Shown in pieces: positions 6,730 through 15,227 of a stretch of 64,000 nucleotides of DNA; position 1 is the first letter of the stretch, and every line of letters starts with the position of its first letter. The notes under the pieces are model-generated. The model did not search any database and had not been told where the DNA came from. It saw only the letters and a list, made by a program, of their open reading frames with translations. The DNA lies in the NCBI RefSeq assembly GCF_026343185.1, contig NZ_JAPEMA010000001.1:4464001-4528000 (forward strand), given 5' to 3'. This DNA is from Streptomyces sp. NBC_00091 (GTDB lineage: Bacteria > Actinomycetota > Actinomycetes > Streptomycetales > Streptomycetaceae). The position numbers and the translations under genes are program-made.

Positions 6730-8739
6730 CCAGAGGGTGAGCTGCGGGTTGCAGCCGGGGCGGTGTCCGGGCTTTCCGGCGTGGTCACGCACGGGGCGTG
6801 GCTCATCTGGGGTCGCTCGGGGCCGCCGTCCGGCGGTTCGGGGAGCAGAGGTTCCACGGCGTTGCCGTGGGACTGCCACGCGACCAGCACCCCGAGGGGT
6901 GGTCTGGCACGGTGTGGTTGACTCCCGCAGGGCTTCTTCCAGCCCGTCTGCGAAGGTGATCTGTGCGTGCCGGGACGCGGTGGTGTCCAGGTACGCGGTT
7001 TTGGGGTCGTCCACGTCGGTGATGCGGACGAACGCCGCCAGGGCTGCGGACACCATGTCGCGCTTGCCGACTAGGCCACAGGCGATGCACTTGTGCTCGC
7101 GTTCCCGCAGCGACTTGTTGACCCGCTCACCGCACAGGCAGTGCTGGGACAGGGCGGTGGACCAGGTGGAGGCCCGGACGAGACGGCCGCCCGCAGCCTG
7201 GCATTCACGCTCAAGGGCGGCGATGAGCAGGCCGGGGGTGGTCTGGGAGAGCCGCTTGCCCCAGAGCCGGTACCAGGTGCGGATGTCGCAGTCCTCGACC
7301 ACGAGGACGGGGCCGTGGGTGGCGATGATCTGCCGGGCGAGGTGGCGGGCGTGGTGGCGTCGGTGCTCCGCACTACCGGTGGCGGCTTCGGCCTGGCGGG
7401 CGCGCAGCTCCCCGTAGCCGGTGGAGAGCCGGTCTCGGCGGAACGCCTGCTTCGGTACGCCATCGGCGCGGGCGGCACGCGCACCACCGGGCATGCTGAC
7501 GGTCTTCGGCTCAAGACCCTTGGCCGCCCGGCGCTCCGCCCGCCGGGCCTGCTTTTTCGACAGGCCATATTGCGCCCTGTTGGTCGACCGTCGGGAGCGC
7601 TCCAGCGCCCGCGCACGGCCCCGCCGTTTCTTCGCTTCCCGCTCCAGCAGCGCCCGTTCCTCGGGGCTGAGGGTGATCTCCGTGGAAGCAGGGGCGCCAT
7701 CGATGGGTGTGATGCTGGCGGGGAAGGAGACGACGGAGATGTTGGAGACGTTGCCGTCCACTCCGCCGATGCGGTCCAGGGCGGCGGCCTGCTCACGCAT
7801 CTGTCGTACGGCGGGAGTGGTGTAGCCGGGGCCGAGGACCATCAGGTGCGCCTCATACACCCAGCCGCCCGGCGCGGATGCCTTGCGGCGGCGTACGAGA
7901 TCCACTTTGTGCCAGCGGCCGGGGTTGGCGAGGAAGTGTTCGACACGTGCCCACTGGCCCGGCCGCTGCGGGATACGCACAGGGAGAACGAGGTCACCCC
8001 GGCCGGAGTCGGGTCCGCCCGCGAACACCACGGCGAGCGGTCCGGTGTGGTCCCACCAGGTCGCCTTGCGGGTGCCCGGCTTTCCTGACGCGGTGGTGTT
8101 GCCGGTGGGCACGATGCCGGACGGCGCGGCCGGCACTGGCATCCGGCGCGGCTGCTGAAGGGTGTGCCGACCGCCGTCGCCGTAGGCCATGACGTGACCG
8201 TGGAGTGTGCCGACCAGGCGGAAGGTCTCCCACTTGCGTTCGGTGGTGTGGGAGCGGGCGCGGCCGGGAATGCGGGTGAAGTCGTGCCAGCGGCCCGTCT
8301 TCGGACGGCCGTGCCGCTTACCCGTGTTGTCGGCGAACAGGTGCCGCTGGACACCGTTCCACACCTCGTCGGCCACGTGCATCGCCAAGGCCTTCGAGGC
8401 GTGGTGCTTCAAATGCCCCGAGGCTTCGAGATGCTCGTACGCGCACCGCTCCAGGGCCTCACGGGACAGCCCGAGGCGCTGCCGCACGGCCTTCGCCCCG
8501 TCGCGGTCGCGCTCGTGCTTGGCGGCCCAGTAGGCATCGACCTTGGCGCGGGCATCGCGCTGGACGGCCCGCTTGATCGAGCTCATCGCGCTGAACAGCT
8601 TCTCAATGCGGGCGAGGTCGGCGGGGTCGGTGACGGCCAGCGGCAGCACCATTACCGACACCTGTCCGTCGTCGGGCTTCTTCCACTTCGGGGCCTTGTT
8701 CTTCCCCCGGAACTTCCGCTGCGTCCGGGCAGCCTGCAT
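6727..8739 (-). CDS. Large TnpB-like RNA-guided RuvC nuclease (orphan, no adjacent TnpA)
   Basis: A 670-residue protein from the ATG at 8739, which has GGGAGG 9 nt upstream; a GTG at 8748 is too close to that site. A split RuvC fold is visible: D328 in GGVDGNVSN, E482 in VLVVEDCDI, D561 in GKRDMVSAAL. A zinc ribbon precedes the third motif (CLCGERVNKSLREREHKCIACG, first pair CxC rather than CxxC). Typical TnpB is about 400 residues; here the N-terminal half (about 320 residues) is much longer, with Trp/Arg-rich segments. The last 90 or so residues are Pro/Arg-rich and look non-domain, as expected if the 3' end overlaps an omega-RNA. By family it should be an RNA-guided DNA nuclease; activity and guide are unproven. 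It may have been trimmed by the island junction, since its stop lies in the terminal repeat. Confidence 0.75.
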   Translation of the reverse strand: MQAARTQRKFRGKNKAPKWKKPDDGQVSVMVLPLAVTDPADLARIEKLFSAMSSIKRAVQRDARAKVDAYWAAKHERDRDGAKAVRQRLGLSREALERCAYEHLEASGHLKHHASKALAMHVADEVWNGVQRHLFADNTGKRHGRPKTGRWHDFTRIPGRARSHTTERKWETFRLVGTLHGHVMAYGDGGRHTLQQPRRMPVPAAPSGIVPTGNTTASGKPGTRKATWWDHTGPLAVVFAGGPDSGRGDLVLPVRIPQRPGQWARVEHFLANPGRWHKVDLVRRRKASAPGGWVYEAHLMVLGPGYTTPAVRQMREQAAALDRIGGVDGNVSNISVVSFPASITPIDGAPASTEITLSPEERALLEREAKKRRGRARALERSRRSTNRAQYGLSKKQARRAERRAAKGLEPKTVSMPGGARAARADGVPKQAFRRDRLSTGYGELRARQAEAATGSAEHRRHHARHLARQIIATHGPVLVVEDCDIRTWYRLWGKRLSQTTPGLLIAALERECQAAGGRLVRASTWSTALSQHCLCGERVNKSLREREHKCIACGLVGKRDMVSAALAAFVRITDVDDPKTAYLDTTASRHAQITFADGLEEALRESTTPCQTTPRGAGRVAVPRQRRGTSAPRTAGRRPRATPDEPRPVRDHAGKPGHRPGCNPQLTLW

Positions 8740-8748
8740 GACCGTCAC

Positions 8749-9140
8749 CTCCCGTCACCGATCAGTCGCTCTACGGCACACTAAGCGAGTAGTCCGCCCT
8801 ATGAATGGGGTTTACGACCACCGCAATTCCTCGACAGGAAGACGCCAGAAGGTGGTAGCACCACGACTCAAGGCCACCGTCCAGCACGACCTCAGCAGCA
8901 GCCGCGCCCACTTCCCCGCCCCCGTCTGTGTCGGGGTTCTGACCGCGCTTCCGTGATGACTACGTCAGAACGATGGCGTGTGTCCACCCCGGGCAGCCAC
9001 TGTGCAACCGTCCGAGGAAGGGGCGTGACGTCGAACCAGGGAAGCCCGCTTTGCCGCACAATTGCTGGCCACTGGGAACTCGACCGGGCCGGCCGGGGAC
9101 GATGCTCAATCCGACAATCCCCCGTGCTGTGGGATGGACT
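8749..9140. other. Intergenic region between kinase and TnpB-like gene
   Basis: It contains the probable TnpB-like promoter region (8750-8930, lower GC than surroundings, e.g. CACTAAGCGAGTAG) and the left arm of a 78-bp inverted repeat (8939-9016). The short ORFs here have no recognisable domain and I do not call them genes. Confidence 0.5.
8939..9016 (+). repeat. 78-bp inverted repeat, arm A
   Basis: This starts CTGACCGCGCTTCCGTGATG and ends CAACCGTCCGAG. It matches the reverse complement of 10992-11069 at 70 of 78 positions without gaps. The two arms flank the Ser/Thr kinase gene. Confidence 0.85.
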
Positions 9141-10739
9141 CTAGGAACTGGACAGCTTGAGTGGACCATTACCGGGTCGCCAACGGCTGCCGGCGTAGCG
9201 GGCGAGAGTCTTGGTGAGCTCGAAGTACTGCTGTTCGGAGAGCGGGCCGAGGACACAGAGCGGGAGTGTGTCGTCCCATTTGGTGTTAGGACGGTTGCGG
9301 TAGAACCAGCCCGCGGGATAGACGCTGCTGTTGGCCTTGGGCTTCTGGATCAAGCGGATGCGTAGTCCGGTATAGGTGTACGCCGCCTTTTCTGATGTTA
9401 TGCGGTCCACGGTGACCGTCTGTATCCGGCCCCAGGTCACCGTGCGACCGAATGAGCCCGTGGTGACGATGCCCTGCGAGGCGACGGTGAGGGACCATGG
9501 AGTTCGGTTCGGGAGCATGCGTCGGTGGTGCCTCTTCGCTCCGATCACGCTCGCCACGGCGGCGATGCCCACGAGCGTTCCCGCCATGGCGATGATCCAC
9601 ACCACGCCCAGGACCCCCCAGAGGCCGTCCCCCACCCCGTTCTCGCCCTTCGACCCGAAGGGGAAGGCTCCTGCCCCGGCCAGCGCGAAAGAGTCGGCTG
9701 CCCAGATCGCGCCAGAAATCACCGCGAGGGGTGTGGACACGGAGGCCTGCCAGATCGGGCGAGCGTAGTCGGTGACCGGCTCCTGGCCGGTCCAGGCGAC
9801 CTCAAAGGCATAACCGTGAGCAGGCTCCTGCCTGATAGGCGGCGGAATGAGAGTGTGACGTGGTCCGGCGGTCACGGTTGTCGCGTCAGAGATGCCGGGA
9901 GTGCCATTCAGGGAGGACCGGAGTCCGACCAGCCGTTCATGGACCGCCATGGCCGTCTGGGGGCGCCGGTCCGGGTCACGTTCCAGCAGGTCGGACACCA
10001 GCTGGGTCACTGTTGGCGGCACGTTCAGGCCGAGCGCGTTGAGCCTCGGAGCCTCCTCAACCAGTTTCCGCTGCGCGATCGCGAGACCATTGTGACCCGT
10101 GAAGGGCGCCCGGCCGGCCAACAGGGCGAAGAGAACGCTGCCCAGGGCGTACAAATCGGAGCGTGCGTCGCCGCGCTCGGTGAGGAACTGCTCAGGCGCG
10201 CCGTACTCCGGAGTGCCGGCAGGGGCGAGTTGTGAGGAACGGGCAAGGGTGAAGGCACCCTGGATGAATCCGGCGATGCCGAAGTCCACGACCTTGACCC
10301 TGCCGTCCGGGGTGATCATCACGTTGTGAGGCTTGATGTCGTAATGGATGACCTGAGCCTGGTGGGCAGCTACCAGGGCCGCACAGATGTCCTGGGCGAT
10401 CTGAAGCGCGCGGGCCACGGCCATCGGCCCCCCGTCGCGGATGTGTTCAGCGAGATTGGCTCCCTCGACCCGCTCCATGACCAGGAACCACAGATCCTCG
10501 TGGAACCCGCGGTCATACAGGGCGACCACGTTCGGATGACCGATCTGCGCGGCGGCCACCGCCTCCCGCTCAAAACGGCGCGGCAGATCCACCTGCACCC
10601 CGTCGTCAAGCACCAGTATCTTGACGGCCACATCCCGGTGCAGCACCCGATCCCTGCCGGCCCACACCTCCCCCATGCCGCCCCGTCCCAGTCGCTTGAT
10701 CAGCTCGTACCGCTCCGCGATCAGCTCACCGCGCTCCAC
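9141..10739 (-). CDS. Transmembrane Ser/Thr protein kinase (Hanks type, HYD catalytic loop)
   Basis: A 532-residue protein with an N-terminal kinase domain (about residues 11-270). The glycine loop is LGRGGMGEV at 17-25, the ATP lysine K40 is in VAVK, the catalytic loop reads H132-Y133-D134-IKPHN139, and the DFG motif is D152-F-G. The usual HRD arginine is tyrosine (codon TAC), making it a non-RD kinase, which normally does not depend on activation-loop phosphorylation. After a linker, two hydrophobic segments lie at about 335-360 and 375-400. They are followed by a basic, beta-rich C-terminal region of about 130 residues resembling a membrane-associated PH-like module (inference). It is the cargo between the 78-bp inverted repeats. 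The ATG at 10739 has CGCGGTGAGC upstream. Substrates are unknown. Confidence 0.9.
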   Translation of the reverse strand: MERGELIAERYELIKRLGRGGMGEVWAGRDRVLHRDVAVKILVLDDGVQVDLPRRFEREAVAAAQIGHPNVVALYDRGFHEDLWFLVMERVEGANLAEHIRDGGPMAVARALQIAQDICAALVAAHQAQVIHYDIKPHNVMITPDGRVKVVDFGIAGFIQGAFTLARSSQLAPAGTPEYGAPEQFLTERGDARSDLYALGSVLFALLAGRAPFTGHNGLAIAQRKLVEEAPRLNALGLNVPPTVTQLVSDLLERDPDRRPQTAMAVHERLVGLRSSLNGTPGISDATTVTAGPRHTLIPPPIRQEPAHGYAFEVAWTGQEPVTDYARPIWQASVSTPLAVISGAIWAADSFALAGAGAFPFGSKGENGVGDGLWGVLGVVWIIAMAGTLVGIAAVASVIGAKRHHRRMLPNRTPWSLTVASQGIVTTGSFGRTVTWGRIQTVTVDRITSEKAAYTYTGLRIRLIQKPKANSSVYPAGWFYRNRPNTKWDDTLPLCVLGPLSEQQYFELTKTLARYAGSRWRPGNGPLKLSSS

Positions 10740-11060
10740 GCACCACCCCCGATGACGAAGCCATGCCGACCATCAGCCTATGACCAGGGCGGCCGGCCTC
10801 GAGGAGATCCAGAGAACCCCCTGCGATCCGACGCCTCCGAGCTGCTCGCATGGCCCGAGTCCGGCCAACTACCGTTCGACATTGCCAGGTATCGGTGGTG
10901 CGACCGAGCGTTCGAGTGGTTCCTGCCGGGCTTCCGCGAACACCAGCCTGGCGCCGGCCCCACGTGCTTTCGGTGACAGAGCCCCGTGCTGCTCGGACGG
11001 TTGCGCAGCGGCTGCCCAGGGTGGACACCCACCATCCTTCTGGCGTAGTCATCACGGAAG
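10740..11060. other. Region upstream of kinase; no gene
   Basis: It holds the kinase promoter side and most of arm B of the inverted repeat. Several short ORFs overlap here on both strands, but none shows a recognisable domain, and the ORF running plus-strand through the kinase is a shadow. Confidence 0.45.
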
Positions 11061-11069
11061 CACGGTCAG
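10992..11069 (-). repeat. 78-bp inverted repeat, arm B
   Basis: The reverse complement of 8939-9016 with 8 mismatches in 78 nt and no gaps. It runs into the transposase remnant on its outer side, suggesting the repeat is IS-derived. Confidence 0.85.
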
Positions 11070-11089
11070 TACCGTGTCGGCCGCACCCC

Positions 11090-11212
11090 CTGTGGCCCGT
11101 GGACCGGCGGGACTACCGCGTACTACGCGAGCACCGCAGGTGCGGCGACACGATCAACGACACCACCCGCGCCGTCGCCGTACTCCACAACCTCAAGATC
11201 GACGCCGCCTGA
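11090..11212 (+). pseudogene. C-terminal remnant of a DDE (IS5-like) transposase
   Basis: The translation WPVDRRDYRVLREHRRCGDTINDTTRAVAVLHNLKIDAA then TGA resembles the last ~40 residues of IS5-type transposases (basic W/Y-RVLREHR, then a helical segment ending in LHNL). There is no start codon and no catalytic DDE region upstream, since the preceding sequence is inverted-repeat DNA. It is therefore a fragment. Its stop is followed after 12 nt by the right 11-bp terminal repeat, the usual spacing for an IS end. Confidence 0.6.
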
Positions 11213-11230
11213 ATTGACGCCGTCTGAATT
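11201..11230 (+). repeat. 15-bp tandem duplication at island right end
   Basis: GACGCCGCCTGAATT is directly followed by GACGCCGTCTGAATT (14/15 identical). It covers the transposase-remnant stop and the inner edge of the terminal repeat. Confidence 0.75.
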
Positions 11231-11235
11231 ACGGA
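11225..11235 (-). repeat. Right 11-bp terminal inverted repeat of island
   Basis: TGAATTACGGA, the exact reverse complement of 6719-6729. The lspA upstream region begins just outside. Confidence 0.6.
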
Positions 11236-11332
11236 ACACCTCCTAGCCAGGACCTACACCCACTGACGTACTCTCGTGTCTCGTAGGGATCCAGATACCT
11301 GTACCTGGTTCGAGCTAGTTCGAGGGACTCAC

Positions 11333-11899
11333 GTGGCAGAGGCGGAGCGCATCATCGGTACGCCGGAGGTCGGGGACGACGCCGAGCCGCAGTCGGAGCC
11401 CGCCGTGCCCCGGGGGCGCAGGCGGATCGCCGCGCTGCTGGTCGTGGCGGTGCTCGCGTACCTGCTCGACCTCGGCAGCAAGATGCTGGTCGTGGCCAAG
11501 CTGGAGCACCAGCCGCCGATCGAGATCATCGGCGATCTGCTGAAGTTCTCCGCCATCCGCAACGCCGGCGCCGCCTTCGGCTTCGGCGAGGCCTTCACGA
11601 TCATCTTCACGGGCATCGCGGCGACCGTGATCGTGGTGATCGTGCGGCTGGCCCGCAAGCTGTACAGCCTGCCGTGGGCGATCGCCCTGGGCCTGCTGCT
11701 GGGCGGCGCGCTGGGCAATCTCACCGACCGGATCTTCCGTTCGCCGGGCGTGTTCCGGGGGGCGGTCGTCGACTTCATCGCGCCCGCCCACTTCGCCGTG
11801 TTCAACCTCGCGGACTCGGCGATCGTGTGCGGCGGGATCCTGATCGTCCTGCTGTCGTTCAAGGGTCTGGACCCGGACGGCACCGTCCACAAGGACTGA
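11333..11899 (+). CDS. lspA: Prolipoprotein signal peptidase II (LspA)
   Basis: A 188-residue membrane protease that cleaves lipoprotein signal peptides after Lgt lipidation. Four transmembrane segments are visible. The catalytic aspartates fall in LTDRIF (with preceding [13 protein letters not shown] conserved Asn/Ala stretch) and FNLADSAI. The in-frame GTG at 11276 would add 19 unlikely residues; the GTG at 11333 preceded by CGAGGGA is preferred. It is the first core gene after the island, so its promoter must lie between 11236 and 11332 or in the island. Its partner lgt is at 50.9 kb. Confidence 0.94.
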   Translation: MAEAERIIGTPEVGDDAEPQSEPAVPRGRRRIAALLVVAVLAYLLDLGSKMLVVAKLEHQPPIEIIGDLLKFSAIRNAGAAFGFGEAFTIIFTGIAATVIVVIVRLARKLYSLPWAIALGLLLGGALGNLTDRIFRSPGVFRGAVVDFIAPAHFAVFNLADSAIVCGGILIVLLSFKGLDPDGTVHKD

Positions 11900-11950
11900 T
11901 CGCGGGCTCGCGCGGGAATGCTCTTCTGTCGAGTCCTGCATACTCGACAG

Positions 11951-12892
11951 GTGAGTACGATTCCCGAGATCCGCACCCTGCCCGTTCCCGATGGCCTCGA
12001 AGGCGAGCGCGTCGACGCCGCCATCGCCCGTATGTTCGGCTTTTCCCGGACTAAGGCGGCCGAACTGGCGTCGGAGGGGAAGGTCTCGGTCGACGGCAGC
12101 GTCGTCGGCAAGTCCGAGCGCGTCCACGGCGGCGCCTGGCTCGAGGTCGAGATGCCCGCGCCGGCGCGACCGGTCGAGCTGGTGGCCGAACCCGTGCCCG
12201 GCATGGAGATCATCCACGACGACGACGACATCGTGGTCATCATGAAGCCGGTCGGCGTCGCGGCCCACCCGAGCCCCGGCTGGACCGGCACCACCGTCAT
12301 CGGCGGCCTCGCCGCCGCGGGCTACCGGATCTCCACCTCCGGCGCGTCCGAGCGCCAGGGCATCGTGCACCGCCTCGACGTCGGCACCTCCGGCCTGATG
12401 GCCGTCGCCAAGTCCGAGCGCGCCTACACCTCCCTGAAGAACCAGTTCCGCGAGCGGGTCGTCGACAAGCGCTACCACGCGCTGGTGCAGGGCCACCCGG
12501 ACCCGATGAGCGGCACGATCGACGCGCCGATCGGGCGCCACCCGAGCGCCGACTACAAGTGGGCGGTGATCCAGGAGGGCAAGGCCTCCGTCACCCACTA
12601 CGACCTGATCGAGGCCTTCCGCGCGGCCTCGCTGCTGGACATCAAGCTGGAGACGGGGCGTACGCACCAGATCCGCGTGCACATGTCCGCGCACCGGCAC
12701 CCCTGCGTCGGCGACCTGACCTACGGGGCCGACCCGACCGTCGCCAAGCGGCTGGGGCTGACCCGGCAGTGGCTGCACGCGGTGCGGCTCGGCTTCGAGC
12801 ACCCGTCCGACGGCCAGTGGGTGGAGTTCGAGAGCGGCTACCCGGCCGACCTCCAGCACGCGCTGGATGTGATCCGGGCCGAGAGCCAGTGA
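11951..12892 (+). CDS. rluD: RluD-type 23S rRNA pseudouridine synthase
   Basis: A 313-residue protein with an N-terminal S4 RNA-binding domain (about residues 16-75) and a pseudouridine synthase domain whose catalytic Asp lies in HRLDVGTSG. The motif [11 protein letters not shown] follows, typical of the RluA/RluD class. It follows lspA, the standard order. A GTG at 11951 is chosen over the upstream ATG at 11918, which lies in the leader. Its 3' end overlaps the next gene by GTGA, so the two are probably translationally coupled. The exact target uridines cannot be read from sequence; RluD is the closest assignment. Confidence 0.88.
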   Translation: MSTIPEIRTLPVPDGLEGERVDAAIARMFGFSRTKAAELASEGKVSVDGSVVGKSERVHGGAWLEVEMPAPARPVELVAEPVPGMEIIHDDDDIVVIMKPVGVAAHPSPGWTGTTVIGGLAAAGYRISTSGASERQGIVHRLDVGTSGLMAVAKSERAYTSLKNQFRERVVDKRYHALVQGHPDPMSGTIDAPIGRHPSADYKWAVIQEGKASVTHYDLIEAFRAASLLDIKLETGRTHQIRVHMSAHRHPCVGDLTYGADPTVAKRLGLTRQWLHAVRLGFEHPSDGQWVEFESGYPADLQHALDVIRAESQ

Positions 12893-13359
12893 CCACCGTC
12901 TCGGTGCGGGTCGCGGCCTCGGAGGCCGACCTGGCGGCGTGCTACGCCGTACGGACCGACGTGTTCGTGGTCGAGCAGTCCGTGCCGGAGTCGATCGAGT
13001 ACGACGCGTACGACGCGGTCGCGGTGCACGTGCTGGCCGTCGGGGCCGACGGCCGGCCGCTGGGCACCGGCCGGCTGCTGTACGGGCCCGAGGCCCTGGG
13101 CAAGACCGGCTCCCCGGACGTCGGCTCCCTGGGGCGGCTGGCCGTACGGAAGTCCGCGCGCGGGCTGGGCGTCGGAGTGGCGCTGGTCCGCGCGATCGAG
13201 GCGGAGGCCGGGCGGCGGGGGCTGGCCGCGGTGGATCTCGGCGCGCAGACGCATGCGGTGGGCTTCTACGAGCGGCTGGGGTACGAGGCGTACGGGCCGG
13301 AGTTCGAGGACGCGGGGATTCCGCACCGGGCCATGCGGAAGCCCTTGCCGGGCCGGTAG
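12889..13359 (+). CDS. GNAT family N-acetyltransferase (ElaA-like)
   Basis: A 156-residue protein starting at a GTG that overlaps the rluD stop (GTGA). It has the GNAT acetyl-CoA pyrophosphate loop region [17 protein letters not shown] and the later [15 protein letters not shown] signature of the ElaA/YjcF type. Substrate unknown. The 4-nt overlap implies co-expression with rluD and lspA. Confidence 0.88.
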   Translation: MTTVSVRVAASEADLAACYAVRTDVFVVEQSVPESIEYDAYDAVAVHVLAVGADGRPLGTGRLLYGPEALGKTGSPDVGSLGRLAVRKSARGLGVGVALVRAIEAEAGRRGLAAVDLGAQTHAVGFYERLGYEAYGPEFEDAGIPHRAMRKPLPGR

Positions 13360-13588
13360 CCGGGGTCCGTGCGGCGCCGTCGCGCAAGCGGCCCCGGGCT
13401 GCGCCCGGGCTCCTGGGGCTCCGCCCCAGACCCCGCGCCTCAAACTCCCCCAGCTACCGCTGGGAGGTGCCCCCAGGCGAGGCTGGGTTTTGGCTGCGCT
13501 CGCCGGCCTTCTGCGGGCCGATTGCTGGGAGCCGGTCCCCAGGCGAGGCTGGATTTTGGCTGAGGCCGCTGGCCCTCTGCGGGTCGTT
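13360..13588. repeat. Intergenic palindromic repeat, copy 2 (rearranged)
   Basis: Between convergent genes. It contains TGGGGCTCCGCCCCAGACCCCGCGCCTCAAA as in copy 1, then a hairpin (CCCCCAGCTACCGCTGGGAGGTG) and two direct copies of CCCCAGGCGAGGCTGG(G/A)TTTTGGCTG about 70 bp apart. It probably doubles as a bidirectional terminator. No coding signal seen. Confidence 0.7.
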
Positions 13589-15181
13589 TCACGGGCTGCG
13601 CAGGCTGCGGACGTCGAGGTGGCGGAGGACGCGGTCGACGATTTCGGGGTCGGAGCCCGGTTCGCTGCGGGCCGAGAGGATCTCGTGCCGGGCGGCGGAC
13701 ATCATCTCCCGCTGGATCCGCTGCACGTCCCGGATCCGCTCCACCCGCTTCGCGTACGCCTCCCGGCGTTCCTCGTCGACCAGGTCGGGGCTGATCCTGG
13801 CCCCGACGTCGTACGCGCGCCGGTACAGGGTCTCCACCAGGTCCTCCGGCAGGTCCTCGACCTGCTCGATCTCCTTGAGCCGCCGCTTCGCCGCCTTCGC
13901 CGCGCGCAGCGCCAGCTGCCGTTCGGTCTCGCGCTCCGCGTCCGCGTCCGCCTCCACCCCCAGCCGCCGTACCAGCCACGGCAGGGTGAGCCCCTGGCAC
14001 ACCAGGGTCGCCATGATCACCGCGAAGGCGATGAAGACGATCTCGTCCCGCGCCGGAAAGGGCTCCCCGGAGTCCGTCCGGAGGGGCAGGGCCAGCGCGA
14101 GGGCCACCGAGGCCACCCCGCGCATCCCGGCCCACCACATCACCACGCTCTCCCGCCAGCTCAGCGGGATCTCCTCGTCGTAGTCGCGCCGCCGGTGCAG
14201 CTTCTTCGCCAGCCAGCCCGCCGGCAGCAGCCAGAACAGCCGTACGCCGACCACCACCGCGACCACCGCCGCCGCCCAGCCGGCCATCTCCCACTCGCGG
14301 CCTTTCGCGACCCCGAAGACGTTGTGCAGCTCCAGCCCGATCAGGCCGAACGCCACCCCGGTGACCAGGGTGTCGACGATCTCCCAGAACGTGTGCCCGG
14401 CGAGGCGCCCCAGCACGTCGTCGGCGTCCGTCGCGTACTCGGCGAGGAACAGGGCGGTCGTCAGCACGGCCAGCACTCCCGAGCCCCGGAGTTCCTCCGC
14501 CACCACGTACGCCACGAACGGGACCAGCAGCGTCAGCCCGATCTGGAGGGTGGCCTCCCCGAGCCGCCCCATCAGGTGGTTGGCGGCCCAGCCCAGCGCG
14601 AGCCCGACGGCCACGGCGACCACCGCGGAGAGCACGAACTCGCCCAGGGCCTCGGGCCAGGAGAAGCTGCCGCTCACGGCGGCGGCGACGGCCACGTGGT
14701 AGAGCACGATGGCGGTGACGTCGTTGAACAGGCCCTCGCCCTCCAGGATCGACACCATCCGGCGCGGCAGCCCGAGCGCCCCGGCCACGGCGGTGGCGGC
14801 GACGGGGTCGGGCGGGGCGACGAGCGCGCCGAGCGCGAGAGCGGCCGCCAGCGGCAGCCCGGGGACGACGGCGTGCGCGACGCCGGCCACGGCGGCGGTG
14901 GTCACGAACACCAGGGCCACGGCCAGCAGCAGGATCGGCCGCACGTTGGCCGCGAACTGCCGCCACGAGGTGCGCTGCACGGAGGCGTACAGCAGGGGCG
15001 GCAGCACCAGCGGCAGGATGTACTCGGGCGGTACGCCGACATTGGGCACGGCCGGCACCAGCGCCAGCACGGCCCCGCCGATGGTCATCAGTACGGGCGC
15101 GGGCAGCCCGAGCCGGTCCCCGAGCGGAACGGTGACGACGGCCCCGAGCAGCAGTACGAAGAGCAGGGCGAGCTGATCCAC
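13589..15181 (-). CDS. Na+/H+ antiporter, CPA1/NhaP type
   Basis: A 530-residue membrane protein with about 11-12 transmembrane segments in residues 1-415 and a charged cytoplasmic tail of about 115 residues with coiled-coil character. Conserved antiporter motifs are present: PPDPVAATAVAG (Asp of the ion site) and EGEGLFNDVTAIVLY (ND pair). It likely exchanges Na+ or K+ for protons across the plasma membrane. It stands 46 bp downstream of the MscS-type channel on the same strand, so the two may form a stress/osmotic unit. Confidence 0.92.
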   Translation of the reverse strand: MDQLALLFVLLLGAVVTVPLGDRLGLPAPVLMTIGGAVLALVPAVPNVGVPPEYILPLVLPPLLYASVQRTSWRQFAANVRPILLLAVALVFVTTAAVAGVAHAVVPGLPLAAALALGALVAPPDPVAATAVAGALGLPRRMVSILEGEGLFNDVTAIVLYHVAVAAAVSGSFSWPEALGEFVLSAVVAVAVGLALGWAANHLMGRLGEATLQIGLTLLVPFVAYVVAEELRGSGVLAVLTTALFLAEYATDADDVLGRLAGHTFWEIVDTLVTGVAFGLIGLELHNVFGVAKGREWEMAGWAAAVVAVVVGVRLFWLLPAGWLAKKLHRRRDYDEEIPLSWRESVVMWWAGMRGVASVALALALPLRTDSGEPFPARDEIVFIAFAVIMATLVCQGLTLPWLVRRLGVEADADAERETERQLALRAAKAAKRRLKEIEQVEDLPEDLVETLYRRAYDVGARISPDLVDEERREAYAKRVERIRDVQRIQREMMSAARHEILSARSEPGSDPEIVDRVLRHLDVRSLRSP

Positions 15182-15227
15182 GCCCCCACCCTGCCACCCG
15201 GCCCGGCGCTGATCCGCCGGACACCCC

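Larger units (their letters stand above)
6719..11235. mobile_element. 4.5-kb genomic island bounded by 11-bp inverted repeats
   Basis: TCCGTAATTCA at 6719-6729 and its exact reverse complement TGAATTACGGA at 11225-11235 bracket a segment holding the large TnpB-like gene, a Ser/Thr kinase and a DDE-transposase remnant. The segment interrupts the usual Streptomyces order (DksA-like gene directly followed by lspA). The left repeat begins 8 bp after the upstream stop codon. No target-site duplication is obvious outside the repeats. The right repeat sits 12 nt after the transposase-remnant stop, where an IS terminal repeat would be expected. I infer an IS-derived element with replaced interior; the boundaries are inferred, not proven. 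Confidence 0.6.

Noticed and set aside
8953..9144. Two similar small ORFs (8953-9144 plus and 10726-11055 minus) as a gene pair
   Set aside because: Their similarity is fully explained by the 78-bp inverted repeat; beyond it the frames are unrelated.
10326..10976. 216-codon plus-strand ORF opposite the kinase start
   Set aside because: It mostly mirrors the kinase; no recognisable family.
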